A stretch of 37,488 nt of DNA from an uncultured Oscillibacter sp. (GCA_900544615.1 UQVS01000023.1:1-37488), one strand, 5' to 3'; numbered from the stretch's first letter, positions 15,866 to 23,926 are shown. The notes: generated by a model not told the origin, from the sequence alone. Made by a program: numbers and translations.

Positions 15866-18511
15866 ATGAAACAGATCTGTATCGGTATTCTCGCCCATGT
15901 GGATGCCGGAAAGACAACCTTATCGGAGGCCCTGCTGTACCGTGCCGGGGCGATCCGCCGTCTGGGACGGGTGGATCATCAGGACGCGTTTCTGGATACG
16001 GACGCCATGGAGCGCCAGCGGGGGATCACGATCTTCTCCAAGCAGGCGGTGCTGGAGCTGGGGGATACCCGGATTACCCTGCTGGACACGCCGGGACACG
16101 TGGACTTTTCCGCCGAGATGGAGCGGACGCTTCAGGTGCTGGACTGCGCCGTTCTGGTGATCTCCGGCACCGACGGCGTGCAGGGCCACACCCGGACGCT
16201 GTGGGATCTGCTGGAACGCTATCAGGTGCCGACGTTCCTCTTTATCAACAAGATGGATCTGGCGGGGGCCGACCGGGGAGCGCTGCTGGCGCACCTGAAG
16301 GACAAGCTCAGCCATGGCTGTGTGGACTTCGGAAACCCGGAAACCTGTATGGAGGAGGCCGCCGTCTGCGATGAGACGGCGTTGGAGCGCTATCTGGATA
16401 CGGATACGCTGCCGGATGAGACGATCTCCGCCATGGTCGCGGAGCGGAAGCTCTTTCCCTGCTACTTCGGCTCGGCATTGAAGGTGGAGGGCGTGGAGGA
16501 GCTGCTCTCCGGCGTGGAGCGCTACGCCCCGCAGCCGGTGTATCCGGCGGAATTCGGCGCCAAGGTGTTCAAGATCACGCGGGACACCCAGGGCGCACGG
16601 CTGACGCACATGAAAATCACCGGCGGCACACTGCACACCAAGGATCTGCTGACCGGGCGGGACGGGGACGCGGTCTGGCAGGAAAAGGCGGATCAGCTGC
16701 GGCTGTATTCCGGCGCGAAATTCCGCCCGGTGGATATGGCGGAGGCGGGCAGCGTGGTGGCTGTGACGGGTTTGAGCAAGACCTTCCCCGGTCAGGGGCT
16801 GGGAACGGAGCCGGACTGGGCCGGGGCGGTTTTGCAGCCGGTGCTGACCTACCGGGTGGAGCTGACGGACGGCACAGACCCCCATACGGCGCTCCAGAAG
16901 CTGCGGCAGCTGGAGGAGGAAGATCCCCAGCTCCATATTGTCTGGAACAACGGCGAGATCCACGCCCAGCTCATGGGCGAGGTGCAGATGGAGATTTTGC
17001 AGCGCCTGATCCGGGAGCGGCTGGGAATGGAGGTCGCCTTCGGCACCGGGGCAGTCTGCTACCGGGAGACCATTGCCAACGCCGTGGAGGGCATCGGACA
17101 CTTTGAACCCCTGCGGCATTATGCGGAGGTGCATCTGCTGCTGGAGCCGGGCGAGCCGGGCAGCGGGCTGACCGTTTCTTCTGTCTGTCCAACGGACAGG
17201 CTGGATCTCAACTGGCAGCGGCTCATCTTTACGCATTTGCTGGAAAAGCCCCATCTGGGGGTTCTGACCGGCTCCCCCATCACCGATATCAAAATCACCC
17301 TGCTGACCGGCCGCGCCCACGAGAAGCATACGGAGGGCGGCGACTTCCGGCAGGCCACCTACCGGGCGGTGCGGCAGGGGCTGATGCAGGCGGAAAGCGT
17401 GCTGCTGGAACCGTGGTATCGCTTCCGGCTGGAAGTGCCGTCCGGGCAGGTGGGCCGGGCCATGACGGACTTGCAGCAGATGGGCGGCAAGGTGGACGCG
17501 CCGGAAACCATGGGGGAGGAGACGAGTCTCACCGGCACGGCGCCGGTGGCCGGACTCCGGGACTATGCGCGGGATGTGGCGGTGTATACACGGGGCCGGG
17601 GGCGGCTCAGCTGCATTCCCGCGGGCTATTTCCCCTGCATGGAAGCGGACAGGGTGATCGAAGCCATTGGCTATGACCCGGAACGGGATGTGGAAAACAC
17701 GGCGGATTCCGTGTTCTGCTCCCACGGAGCCGGCGTGGTGGTGCCGTGGAATGAGGTGCCGCAGCACGCGCAGGTAGACAGCGGCTGGCGGCCTGACTGC
17801 GCGGAGCCGGAGCGGAAGCAGGTGGAACCCCGGCAGCGGGCAGTCAGCACCTACGCGGGGACGGCGGCGCAGGACCGGGAACTGCAGGCGATTTTCGAGC
17901 GAACCTACGGCGCTGTGAAGCGGCGGGAATTCATCCCGCCCAAAGCCCCCCGGCGTCCGGCGGCGGACAATTCCGAGGAGACCCGCCGGGCGCTGAAAAA
18001 GGCGTTCTCCGGCGAGGACTACCTGCTGGTGGACGGCTACAATATCATTTTTGCCTGGGACGAGCTGAAAAAGCTGGCGGCGGAGCATCTGGACGCCGCC
18101 CGGAAAAAGCTGTGCGACCTCCTGTGCAACTATCAGGGCTACCGGAAATGCCGGGTCATCCTGGTGTTTGACGCCTATAAGGTCAAGGGCGGTCTGGGCA
18201 GCGTGGAAAAGTACCACAACATCACCATCGTCTACACCAAGGAGGCGGAGACGGCGGACGCCTATATCGAGCGGGCCACCTATGAGATCGGGCGGCAGCA
18301 CCGGGTGCGGGTAGCCACCTCCGACGGGCCGGAGCAGGTCATCATTCTGGGCCACGGCGCGCTGCGGTTGTCGGCTTCCGCATTCCATGAGGAAATGACG
18401 GAGGTCAGAAAGCAGATCGGGGATGCGGTCTGGCAGAACAATCAGAAAAATATGAAAACCGGCGCGGTGCGGGCTGCGCTGGAAAAGGCAAAGGAGGATG
18501 GGGGATGCTGA
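15866..18511 (+). CDS. EF-G/TetM-like ribosomal GTPase fused to a YacP/NYN nuclease domain
   Basis: An 881-residue protein. Residues 1-~650 form a translational GTPase like tetracycline-resistance ribosomal protection proteins: P-loop AHVDAGKT (10-17), switch RGIT (52-55), DTPGHVDF (74-81), NKMD (128-131), then EF-G domains II-V (SGAKFRPVDMAEAGSVVAV, CYRETIANAVEGIGHFEP, RFRLEVPSGQVGRAMTDLQQMGGKV). After a linker, residues ~717-870 match the NYN/YacP (Rae1) nuclease fold: LLVDGYNIIFAW, VILVFDAYKVKGG, AETADAYIE, VRVATSDGPEQVIILGHGA, with the acidic residues kept. Rae1 cleaves mRNA in the ribosomal A site, so the fusion suggests a GTPase that delivers a nuclease to ribosomes. Ribosome site before ATG 15866 is weak; family alignment sets the start. 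Function inferred; tetracycline resistance not shown. Confidence 0.9.
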   Translation: MKQICIGILAHVDAGKTTLSEALLYRAGAIRRLGRVDHQDAFLDTDAMERQRGITIFSKQAVLELGDTRITLLDTPGHVDFSAEMERTLQVLDCAVLVISGTDGVQGHTRTLWDLLERYQVPTFLFINKMDLAGADRGALLAHLKDKLSHGCVDFGNPETCMEEAAVCDETALERYLDTDTLPDETISAMVAERKLFPCYFGSALKVEGVEELLSGVERYAPQPVYPAEFGAKVFKITRDTQGARLTHMKITGGTLHTKDLLTGRDGDAVWQEKADQLRLYSGAKFRPVDMAEAGSVVAVTGLSKTFPGQGLGTEPDWAGAVLQPVLTYRVELTDGTDPHTALQKLRQLEEEDPQLHIVWNNGEIHAQLMGEVQMEILQRLIRERLGMEVAFGTGAVCYRETIANAVEGIGHFEPLRHYAEVHLLLEPGEPGSGLTVSSVCPTDRLDLNWQRLIFTHLLEKPHLGVLTGSPITDIKITLLTGRAHEKHTEGGDFRQATYRAVRQGLMQAESVLLEPWYRFRLEVPSGQVGRAMTDLQQMGGKVDAPETMGEETSLTGTAPVAGLRDYARDVAVYTRGRGRLSCIPAGYFPCMEADRVIEAIGYDPERDVENTADSVFCSHGAGVVVPWNEVPQHAQVDSGWRPDCAEPERKQVEPRQRAVSTYAGTAAQDRELQAIFERTYGAVKRREFIPPKAPRRPAADNSEETRRALKKAFSGEDYLLVDGYNIIFAWDELKKLAAEHLDAARKKLCDLLCNYQGYRKCRVILVFDAYKVKGGLGSVEKYHNITIVYTKEAETADAYIERATYEIGRQHRVRVATSDGPEQVIILGHGALRLSASAFHEEMTEVRKQIGDAVWQNNQKNMKTGAVRAALEKAKEDGGC

Positions 18512-18918
18512 CGCTGCTGATCGCTGCGGCGGTGCTGGCCGCCTGCACGGGGCTGCGCCGGTTTCTGAACCGCGAGGGCCGGAAGGACCGGACGTTCTGG
18601 GGCGGGCGCATCCACCTGACGGCGCTGTGGAACGACGGCGCGGCTTTCAGCCTGCCGCTGAAGCGGCCGCTGGTATCGGCGCTGTCCATCCTGATTCTGC
18701 CGCTGGTGTGGGTATTCCGGCGGCGCAGCCCCATCGGGGCGGGACTGGCTCTGGGCGGCGGACTGAGCAACCTGTGGGAGCGGCTGAAAAACCGGCGGGT
18801 CTACGACTATGTGCAGTTCCCGAAGCTGCCGAAGCTGGGACGCTACGTCTGGAATCTGGCGGATTTTGCCATCCTGCTGGGCGGGGTGCTGCTGGCTCTG
18901 TTGGATCGGAAGCGGTAG
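18505..18918 (+). CDS. LspA-like (signal peptidase II-like) membrane protein
   Basis: A 137-residue protein with about four hydrophobic segments, related to lipoprotein signal peptidase. The hallmark ALWNDGAAFSL parallels the NxGAAF motif, and SNLWERLKNRRVYDYVQF...VWNLADFAI parallels GNLxDR..VxDF...NxAD with both expected catalytic Asp residues. It is short (usual ~150-165) and lacks the typical N-terminal DQ-K region, so it may be a divergent paralogue. It starts inside the stop of the GTPase-nuclease gene (7-base overlap, AAGGAGG 8 bases upstream), so the two are co-translated. Confidence 0.75.
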   Translation: MLTLLIAAAVLAACTGLRRFLNREGRKDRTFWGGRIHLTALWNDGAAFSLPLKRPLVSALSILILPLVWVFRRRSPIGAGLALGGGLSNLWERLKNRRVYDYVQFPKLPKLGRYVWNLADFAILLGGVLLALLDRKR

Positions 18919-18950
18919 CGGCGCACCGGCCAGACTTCAATACGGAACAG

Positions 18951-18993
18951 AAAAAGGCAGAGCCATCCGTTTTCCGGGCGGCTCTGCCTCTTT
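18951..18993. terminator. Bidirectional terminator between convergent genes
   Basis: AGGCAGAGCC (18955-18964) pairs with GGCTCTGCCT (18980-18989); CTTT follows on the plus strand and TTTTT on the minus strand. Serves the GTPase unit and the facing flavin reductase gene. Confidence 0.8.
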
Positions 18994-19570
18994 AAGTGAA
19001 TATTTGCTTTTTCAGCTTCAGGCCGTCCTTGAAAGCCTCGCCCACGCGTTCCGTGACCTTGTAGTAGCCATGGGTGTAGGGGTCAAAGGCAATGGCCTGA
19101 ACCCGCGCCATGTCGATTCTGCCGTTCATCATGACGTGCTCATCCGCGGTGACGTTGACCATCTTGCCGATGACGCCACAGCCATATTCCCCGTCCTGAT
19201 ACTCGATGAACTGACATTCCAGACAGATGGGGAACTCGTTGATGACCGGCGCATCCACGGTTTCTGCCTTGCTGGCGGTCAGCCCGCTGCGGGCAAATTT
19301 GTCCGTCACCCGGTTGCCGGATTCCACGCCGAAGTAGTCGGCCTCCACCATGTGGGCGGCATCGGCAATGCTGACGGTAAAGGCCCCCTGCGCCTTGATG
19401 TTCTGCACGGTCTTGTGGGTTTCGGTCAGATTCAGCGCCACAATATCCCGCTCCTGCATGGTACCCCACGCCGCGTTCATCACGTTCACACTGCCGTATT
19501 CGTTATAGGTTCCGATCATCAGGGCGGGCATGGGGGAAATGCCCTCGGTGATGTTCAGCTTCGTTCCCAT
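18992..19570 (-). CDS. Flavin reductase family protein
   Basis: A 192-residue FMN-binding split-barrel protein. N-terminal SPMPALMIGTYNEYGSVNVMNAAWG and RDIVALNLTETHKTVQNIKAQGAFTVSIAD are the family's flavin-binding strands; GVESGNRVTDKFARSGLTA follows. Such proteins reduce flavins or act as redox proteins with bound FMN. AAGGAG precedes ATG 19570. It is divergent from an HxlR-type regulator 121 bases away, and that regulator probably controls it. Confidence 0.9.
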   Translation of the reverse strand: MGTKLNITEGISPMPALMIGTYNEYGSVNVMNAAWGTMQERDIVALNLTETHKTVQNIKAQGAFTVSIADAAHMVEADYFGVESGNRVTDKFARSGLTASKAETVDAPVINEFPICLECQFIEYQDGEYGCGVIGKMVNVTADEHVMMNGRIDMARVQAIAFDPYTHGYYKVTERVGEAFKDGLKLKKQIFT

Positions 19571-19587
19571 TACAACAGCTCCTTACA

Positions 19588-19629
19588 ATATAGGCTGACA
19601 GGCTGACCTGTTCTGCTTATCATTATAAT
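19588..19629. promoter_or_regulatory. Operator/promoter between flavin reductase and HxlR genes
   Basis: The divergent intergenic region contains a perfect inverted repeat ACAGG-CTGA-CCTGT (19598-19611), overlapping a direct repeat of AGGCTGAC (19592-19607). A TATAAT for the regulator gene lies at 19624-19629. The palindrome is placed to control both directions and is the best candidate for the HxlR-type regulator's binding site. Confidence 0.5.
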
Positions 19630-19691
19630 CGGCGAAGCCACAAATTCATGCACTGGTAATTTTGAAAGGTACGATCTGTGAGGAAAGCGTT

Positions 19692-20027
19692 ATGATCCGA
19701 ACCTGCATTGAAAACGCAAATTTTGAAGATACTGGATTTTCCTATACGCTGTTGCTGATCTCCGGCAAGCACAAGATGGTGATCCTCTACTGCCTGATGG
19801 AGTTTCAGGTGGTGCGGTTCAACGAATTGAAGCAGTACCTGAAAACCATTTCCGACAAGACCCTCAGCACCAGCCTGAAGGAGCTGGAAGCGGACAGGCT
19901 GATCGTTCGGACAGAGTGTCCCCAGATCCCGCCGAAGGTGGAATACAGCCTGAGCCAGCGGGGAAAGTCCCTGATGGCGGTGCTGGATCAGCTCTGCGTC
20001 TGGGGCATGGAGAACCGGCTGGAGTGA
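19692..20027 (+). CDS. HxlR-type winged-helix transcriptional regulator
   Basis: A 111-residue DNA-binding protein typical of the HxlR family: LLLISGKHKMVILYCLMEFQVVRFNELKQYL, then the recognition segment ISDKTLSTSLKELEADRLIVR and the wing PPKVEYSLSQRGKSL. An early Cys (CIENANF) corresponds to the redox- or electrophile-sensing Cys of many members. Start 19692 has AGGAAAG upstream; a TTG at 19662 in the same frame is less likely. Divergent from the flavin reductase gene. Confidence 0.88.
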   Translation: MIRTCIENANFEDTGFSYTLLLISGKHKMVILYCLMEFQVVRFNELKQYLKTISDKTLSTSLKELEADRLIVRTECPQIPPKVEYSLSQRGKSLMAVLDQLCVWGMENRLE

Positions 20028-20120
20028 CGGCTTTCCGTGCGCCTTTTTGACAGGCCTATCAGGCTGTTTACCCGTGGAAAAAGGAACGGAAATGCCTATA
20101 TTTATGGCGGTTTGGCATAC

Positions 20121-20153
20121 AAAAAAGCGGACTACTATGCAGTCCGCTTTTTT
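20121..20153. terminator. Bidirectional terminator between HxlR gene and cysS
   Basis: Perfect AAAAAAGCGGACT (20121-20133) / AGTCCGCTTTTTT (20141-20153) stem, with T runs on both strands, between two convergent genes. Confidence 0.9.
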
Positions 20154-20169
20154 GTGCAATGCAATGGTT

Positions 20170-21618
20170 TTATACCCGCTTCCAGCTGGCACCGTCCTTG
20201 GTGTCGGTGATCTCGATGCCCTGCGCTTTCAGCGCGTCCCGGATGCGGTCGGCCTCGGCAAAATTCTTTGCCTTCTTTGCCTCATACCGCTGCATCACCA
20301 GCGCGTCAATAGCGGGATCGCCCTCACCGGTGACGGTGTACCCGCCTGCGGCCTTGGCGCTCTGAGCCTTGGCATTGGCGTCCCGCAGGGCAGCCGCCTT
20401 TTCCAGCAGGGACAGGCTTAGCACCTGATCAAAGCTGTCCAGGATCGCCAGCTTGGTGGCGTCGTTGGTTTTGGCCTTCAGAGCGTCGTACAGGGCGGTG
20501 ACGCCCATGGAGGTGTTCAGGTCGTTGCCCAGCTGCTGGAGGAACTTGTCCTTATACTCCTTCAGAACAGCTTCGTCCACCGCGCCGTCCTCCGGCTTCA
20601 GGGCGGCGATTTTGGCAATCAGCTTGCTGTAGGCGGCAGCGGCATTGTCCAGATTCTCCCAGCTGAACACCAGCGCCTTACGGTAGTGGCTCTGGAGGCA
20701 GAAGAAGCGATAGGCCAGCGGGTCATAGCCCTTCTCCTCCAGCAGAGAAACCGTCAGAAATTCGCCCTTGGACTTGCTCATCTTACCGGTGGATGTGTTC
20801 AGATGGGCCACATGGAACCACTGGGGGCACCAGGGATGCCCCAGATAGCTCTCGGACTGGGCGATTTCGTTGGTGTGATGGGGGAAGGCGTTGTCAATGC
20901 CGCCGCAGTGGAGATCCAGATACTCGCCGTTGTACTTCATGGAAATGCCGGAGCACTCAATGTGCCAGCCGGGATAGCCCACGCCCCACGGGGAGTCCCA
21001 TTTCAGAGCCTGATCCTCAAATTTGGATTTTGTGAACCAGAGGACGAAATCGTTCTTGTTGCGCTTGTTGGTGTCCTCTTCTACGCCCTCCCGGACGCCC
21101 ACGGCCAGATCTTCCTCGTTGTGGTCGTTGAATACATAGTAGCGCGCCAGCTTGGACGTGTCAAAATACACGTTGCCGCCGGCAAAATAGGCATAGCCGG
21201 TGTCCAGCAGCCTGGTGATGATCTTGATATAGTCGTCAATGAGGCCGGTGGCGGGCTGCACCGTATCCGGCCGCTTGATGTTCAGCTTGCGGCAGTCCTC
21301 GAAGAAGGCGTCCGTATAGTATTTGGCCACCTCCATCACGGTTTTGTGTTCCCGGTGAGCGCCCTTGAGCATCTTGTCCTCGCCCTCGTCGGCGTCAGAG
21401 GTGAGGTGGCCTACGTCGGTGATGTTCATGACGCGGTTGACGCTGTAGCCGGAATACCGCAGGAACTTTTCCAGCACGTCCTCCATAATGTAGCTGCGGA
21501 GGTTGCCGATGTGGGCAAAGTGATACACCGTGGGGCCGCAGGTATACATTTCCACGTGGCCGGGGGTGTGGGTGGTGAATTCAGCCTTTTTGTGGGTGGC
21601 AGAGTTATAAAGGTACAT
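20170..21618 (-). CDS. cysS: Cysteinyl-tRNA synthetase
   Basis: Class I aminoacyl-tRNA synthetase (482 residues) charging tRNA-Cys. Zn/Cys27 in MYTCGPTVY, HIGN signature (36-39) in HFAHIGNLRS, WHIECSG and HHTNEIAQS zinc/substrate motifs, KMSKSKG signature at about residues 279-285, and a C-terminal anticodon-binding region ending in ADRIRDALKAQGIEITDTKDG. Start 21618 has AAAGGA upstream. Slightly longer than the E. coli enzyme but complete. Expression is governed by a Cys-specific T-box leader at 21663-21888. Confidence 0.97.
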   Translation of the reverse strand: MYLYNSATHKKAEFTTHTPGHVEMYTCGPTVYHFAHIGNLRSYIMEDVLEKFLRYSGYSVNRVMNITDVGHLTSDADEGEDKMLKGAHREHKTVMEVAKYYTDAFFEDCRKLNIKRPDTVQPATGLIDDYIKIITRLLDTGYAYFAGGNVYFDTSKLARYYVFNDHNEEDLAVGVREGVEEDTNKRNKNDFVLWFTKSKFEDQALKWDSPWGVGYPGWHIECSGISMKYNGEYLDLHCGGIDNAFPHHTNEIAQSESYLGHPWCPQWFHVAHLNTSTGKMSKSKGEFLTVSLLEEKGYDPLAYRFFCLQSHYRKALVFSWENLDNAAAAYSKLIAKIAALKPEDGAVDEAVLKEYKDKFLQQLGNDLNTSMGVTALYDALKAKTNDATKLAILDSFDQVLSLSLLEKAAALRDANAKAQSAKAAGGYTVTGEGDPAIDALVMQRYEAKKAKNFAEADRIRDALKAQGIEITDTKDGASWKRV

Positions 21619-21662
21619 GGTACAGATCCTTTCTGATCTTCGTCTGTATTCGACACGGGATG

Positions 21663-21888
21663 AAAAAACGCCTCCCGTGCCGGCTTGGCACGAGAGGCGG
21701 CAAAACCGCGGTTCCACTCTCATTTCTTACTCAAAAGCCCGTTACGCGGGCAAGCCGGAGGGCGTCTGCATCCCCCGCGCTCCCGGACGCACTTCCCAAG
21801 CCCCGCCGCAGGCACGCTCTCAGCCGGTGACGCGCCCTCTCTGACCGTTGGCAGCATGGTACTCTTTCCGTTCAACACGCTATCATAC
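21663..21888 (-). promoter_or_regulatory. Cysteine T-box riboswitch of cysS
   Basis: Minus-strand leader. T-box sequence GAGAGTGGAACCGCGG is at 21721-21706; the variable base after TGG is A, which pairs with the U73 discriminator typical of tRNA-Cys. Stem I motifs AGAGTA and CAGAGAG are visible. The best specifier is UGC (Cys) at 21791-21789, five bases before GGAG exactly as in the Trp T-box of this window; a second UGC is at 21770-21768. Terminator: 12-base stem 21698-21687 / 21681-21670 and six T. Confidence 0.92.
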
Positions 21889-21894
21889 AGTTAC

Positions 21895-21923
21895 ACTATA
21901 GCAGGACGGCAGGCCGGTGTCAA
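21895..21923 (-). promoter_or_regulatory. cysS promoter
   Basis: Minus-strand TTGACA (21923-21918) and TATAGT (21900-21895) with 17-base spacing, immediately before the T-box leader. Confidence 0.8.
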
Positions 21924-22046
21924 GACTTTGCATACAGGCCCGCCAGGCCCGCCGGGGCGGAAAAGAGAATGTGGTTTTCAAAAAAAGATATTTTTTGGAA
22001 AAGATTCCGCCTGTTTAAACGATTTTATAAAAATATAAGAAAACGC

Positions 22047-22075
22047 TTGTATCTTTTTGGGGCGGGCGCTATAAT
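22047..22075 (+). promoter_or_regulatory. Ribokinase promoter
   Basis: TTGTAT (22047-22052) and perfect TATAAT (22070-22075) with 17-base spacing, 48 bases upstream of the ribokinase start and divergent from the cysS promoter. Confidence 0.7.
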
Positions 22076-22123
22076 AAAACCATTACAGGCAGGAAGCTGC
22101 CTATGTAAATGGAGTAATATAGA

Positions 22124-23125
22124 ATGTTGCATAGAAAACCACGGATTTTGGTTGTGGGCAGCTTTGTGATGGATGTGATTGCTGCAACGGAGAAGATTCC
22201 TGGTTCCGGGCAGACCGTCTACGGAAAATCCTTCCATATGGCCCCCGGCGGAAAAGGAGCCAATCAGGCGCTTCAGTGCGCCCGGCTGGGTGCGGATGTC
22301 ACCATGATGGGCGCTGTGGGCGACGATCTCTTTGGTCAGCAGCTTCTGGAGCCGCTTCAGGCCGCCGGCATGGATACAAGCCATGTGGCGGTACACTCCG
22401 GGATTCACTCCGGCGTGGGCCATGTGACGCTGGAAGTCACGGAACATACTGCCCAGAATCGCATTGTGGTGATCCCCGGCGCCAATCGGACGCTGACGGT
22501 GGACGAGGTTCGCTGGATTCAGGACGCCGTTTCCGGGTATGATCTGGTGCTTTTGCAGCTGGAGGTTCCCATTGAGGTAAATCGGGCGGTGGCCCGCTGG
22601 GCGCGGGAGGCCGGTGTGCCGGTGATCCTGAATCCGGCGCCTGCCACGGAGCTGGATGACAAGCTGCTGTCGCTGGTGTCCTATCTGATCCCCAACGAGC
22701 AGGAGGCGTCTCAGGAGACGCATCTGCCGCTGCGGTTTGATGGGAACGGCCCTCACGACGAGGATTTGCGGGCGATTGCCGCAGCACTGCGGGCCAAAGG
22801 CGTGGAACACGTGATCATTACGCTGGGCGGATACGGTTCCGCCGTGGCGGAAGCCTCCGGCCCCCGGTATATTCCCTGCGTCCGCATGGAGCATGTGGCG
22901 GACCCCACTGCTGCGGGGGACTCCTTTGTTGGCGCACTGTCCACGGCGCTGGCCGTGGGGCTGACCGAGGATGAGGCTTTGACATTTGCCAGCTTTACAG
23001 CGGCCATCACGGTTTCCCGGCTGGGAGCCATGCCGGCGTTGCCCACGCTGCCGGAGGTGCTGGGATTGATCGAGAACCGCGGCGGGGCCGGCTTTGACCT
23101 TTCCCTGTTGGATGCGCTGCGCTGA
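22124..23125 (+). CDS. rbsK: Ribokinase
   Basis: A 333-residue PfkB-superfamily kinase that phosphorylates ribose (or a related sugar) with ATP. Ribokinase-specific features: RILVVGSFVMDVIAATEKIP, APGGKGANQALQCARLGADV (signature 1), NPAPATELDD, PNEQEA, VIITLGGYGSAV and DPTAAGDSFVGALS with the catalytic Asp (signature 2). Longer than the usual ~305 residues, with an insertion near SQETHLPLRFDGNGPHDED. GGAG lies upstream of ATG 22124. No ribose transporter or regulator is adjacent; instead a DUF1653 gene follows after 19 bases. Confidence 0.9.
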   Translation: MLHRKPRILVVGSFVMDVIAATEKIPGSGQTVYGKSFHMAPGGKGANQALQCARLGADVTMMGAVGDDLFGQQLLEPLQAAGMDTSHVAVHSGIHSGVGHVTLEVTEHTAQNRIVVIPGANRTLTVDEVRWIQDAVSGYDLVLLQLEVPIEVNRAVARWAREAGVPVILNPAPATELDDKLLSLVSYLIPNEQEASQETHLPLRFDGNGPHDEDLRAIAAALRAKGVEHVIITLGGYGSAVAEASGPRYIPCVRMEHVADPTAAGDSFVGALSTALAVGLTEDEALTFASFTAAITVSRLGAMPALPTLPEVLGLIENRGGAGFDLSLLDALR

Positions 23126-23144
23126 CAGAATGGGGGGAATATGT

Positions 23145-23384
23145 ATGGAGCGGTTGCCTGAGCTTCAGCCGGGGCGGTACCGCCATTTCAAGGGGAACGA
23201 ATATGAGCTGCTGTATGTAGCCCGTCATTCGGAGACCCTGGAACCGATGGCGGTGTATCGCGCATTGTACGGGGAACGCGGTATCTGGGTGCGGCCTGCC
23301 TCCATGTGGAGCGAGGTTGTGGACAGGGACGGATATCATGGCCCGCGGTTCGTTCGGATCAGCGAAAATTTGACGGAAACCTGA
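23145..23384 (+). CDS. DUF1653 domain protein
   Basis: A 79-residue protein consisting of one DUF1653 domain: LQPGRYRHFKGNEYELLYVARHSETLEPMAVYRALYG...VRPASMWSEVV. Function unknown; the family usually stands alone or is fused to other small domains. Start 23145 is set by GGGGGGA 7 bases upstream and by the 19-base gap after the ribokinase, with which it is probably co-transcribed. Confidence 0.88.
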   Translation: MERLPELQPGRYRHFKGNEYELLYVARHSETLEPMAVYRALYGERGIWVRPASMWSEVVDRDGYHGPRFVRISENLTET

Positions 23385-23396
23385 CTGTACGGAACA

Positions 23397-23427
23397 AATT
23401 TCAAAAAAATTCATTTTTTTTGAAATT
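23397..23427. repeat. AT-only inverted repeat before tRNA promoter
   Basis: AATTTCAAAAAAA (23397-23409) is complementary to TTTTTTTGAAATT (23415-23427). It lacks GC pairs, so it is a weak terminator at best; it may end the ribokinase unit or act as an UP-like element for the tRNA promoter just downstream. Confidence 0.5.
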
Positions 23428-23432
23428 AGGGG

Positions 23433-23461
23433 TTGCTTTTTGTTGAAAGCTATGCTATTAT
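23433..23461 (+). promoter_or_regulatory. tRNA-Pro promoter
   Basis: TTGCTT (23433-23438) and TATTAT (23456-23461) with 17-base spacing, 33 bases before the tRNA. Confidence 0.6.
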
Positions 23462-23493
23462 ACATAAGCTGACTTCGAGAAGTCAACCCCATA

Positions 23494-23570
<77 letters not shown>

Positions 23571-23599
23571 ACTAAAGTTGCTGAAAAAGATGCAGCTAC

Positions 23600-23636
23600 C
23601 TGAAAGCCTTGCGTTGCAAGGCTTTCAGCGTTTTTT
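23600..23636 (+). terminator. Terminator after tRNA-Pro
   Basis: CTGAAAGCCTTG (23600-23611) pairs perfectly with CAAGGCTTTCAG (23617-23628), followed by CG and six T. Confidence 0.9.
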
Positions 23637-23926
23637 GAGGCCAAAATCTCGCACCTAACGAGAGAGGGATGCAAAAGGCCGTTTTGATGTGGTTGAGAGA
23701 CTCGAACCTCCGAGCTTCCCCCTTTTCCTCAAAAACAGAAAGAGACCCTTCGGACCAGTCGCAATGACTGGCGCGAAGGGTCTCTTTCTATTTTCCCCTG
23801 ATAAAACTGTTACATTTGGCACTTCTGCTTGCTTTGTCTCTCATTCGTTGGTGGTGTTGGTAATAGCTTTCACTTGGCTTTCCGGCTATACTTGCCTTGC
23901 AAATCAGCGGAAAGGAGAACGCAAAC
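23637..23926. other. Junction region between tRNA-Pro and ICE-type genes
   Basis: About 290 bases with no gene. It contains an inverted repeat TCTCG / CGAGA (about 23647-23663), a minus-strand stretch resembling the T arm of a tRNA (GGTTCGAGTCTC, about 23707-23696), and the large hairpin at 23737-23789. The chromosome-to-ICE boundary probably lies here. Confidence 0.4.
23737..23789. terminator. Large two-part hairpin, terminator-like on both strands
   Basis: A perfect 16-base outer stem (23737-23752 with 23774-23789, containing GAGACCCTTCG) encloses a second 6-base stem CCAGTC / GACTGG (23755-23760, 23766-23771). ATTTTCCCC follows on the plus strand and GTTTTTG on the minus strand. It shields the ICE-type genes from upstream transcription, or marks the element end. 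Confidence 0.65.

Noticed and set aside
15920..18388. Long open frame on the minus strand opposite the GTPase-nuclease gene
   Set aside because: It is a shadow caused by high GC content; the plus strand has complete family motifs and the minus frame has none.
15866..18511. Annotating the gene as tetracycline resistance
   Set aside because: Although TetM-like, the nuclease fusion and divergent sequence make resistance unproven.
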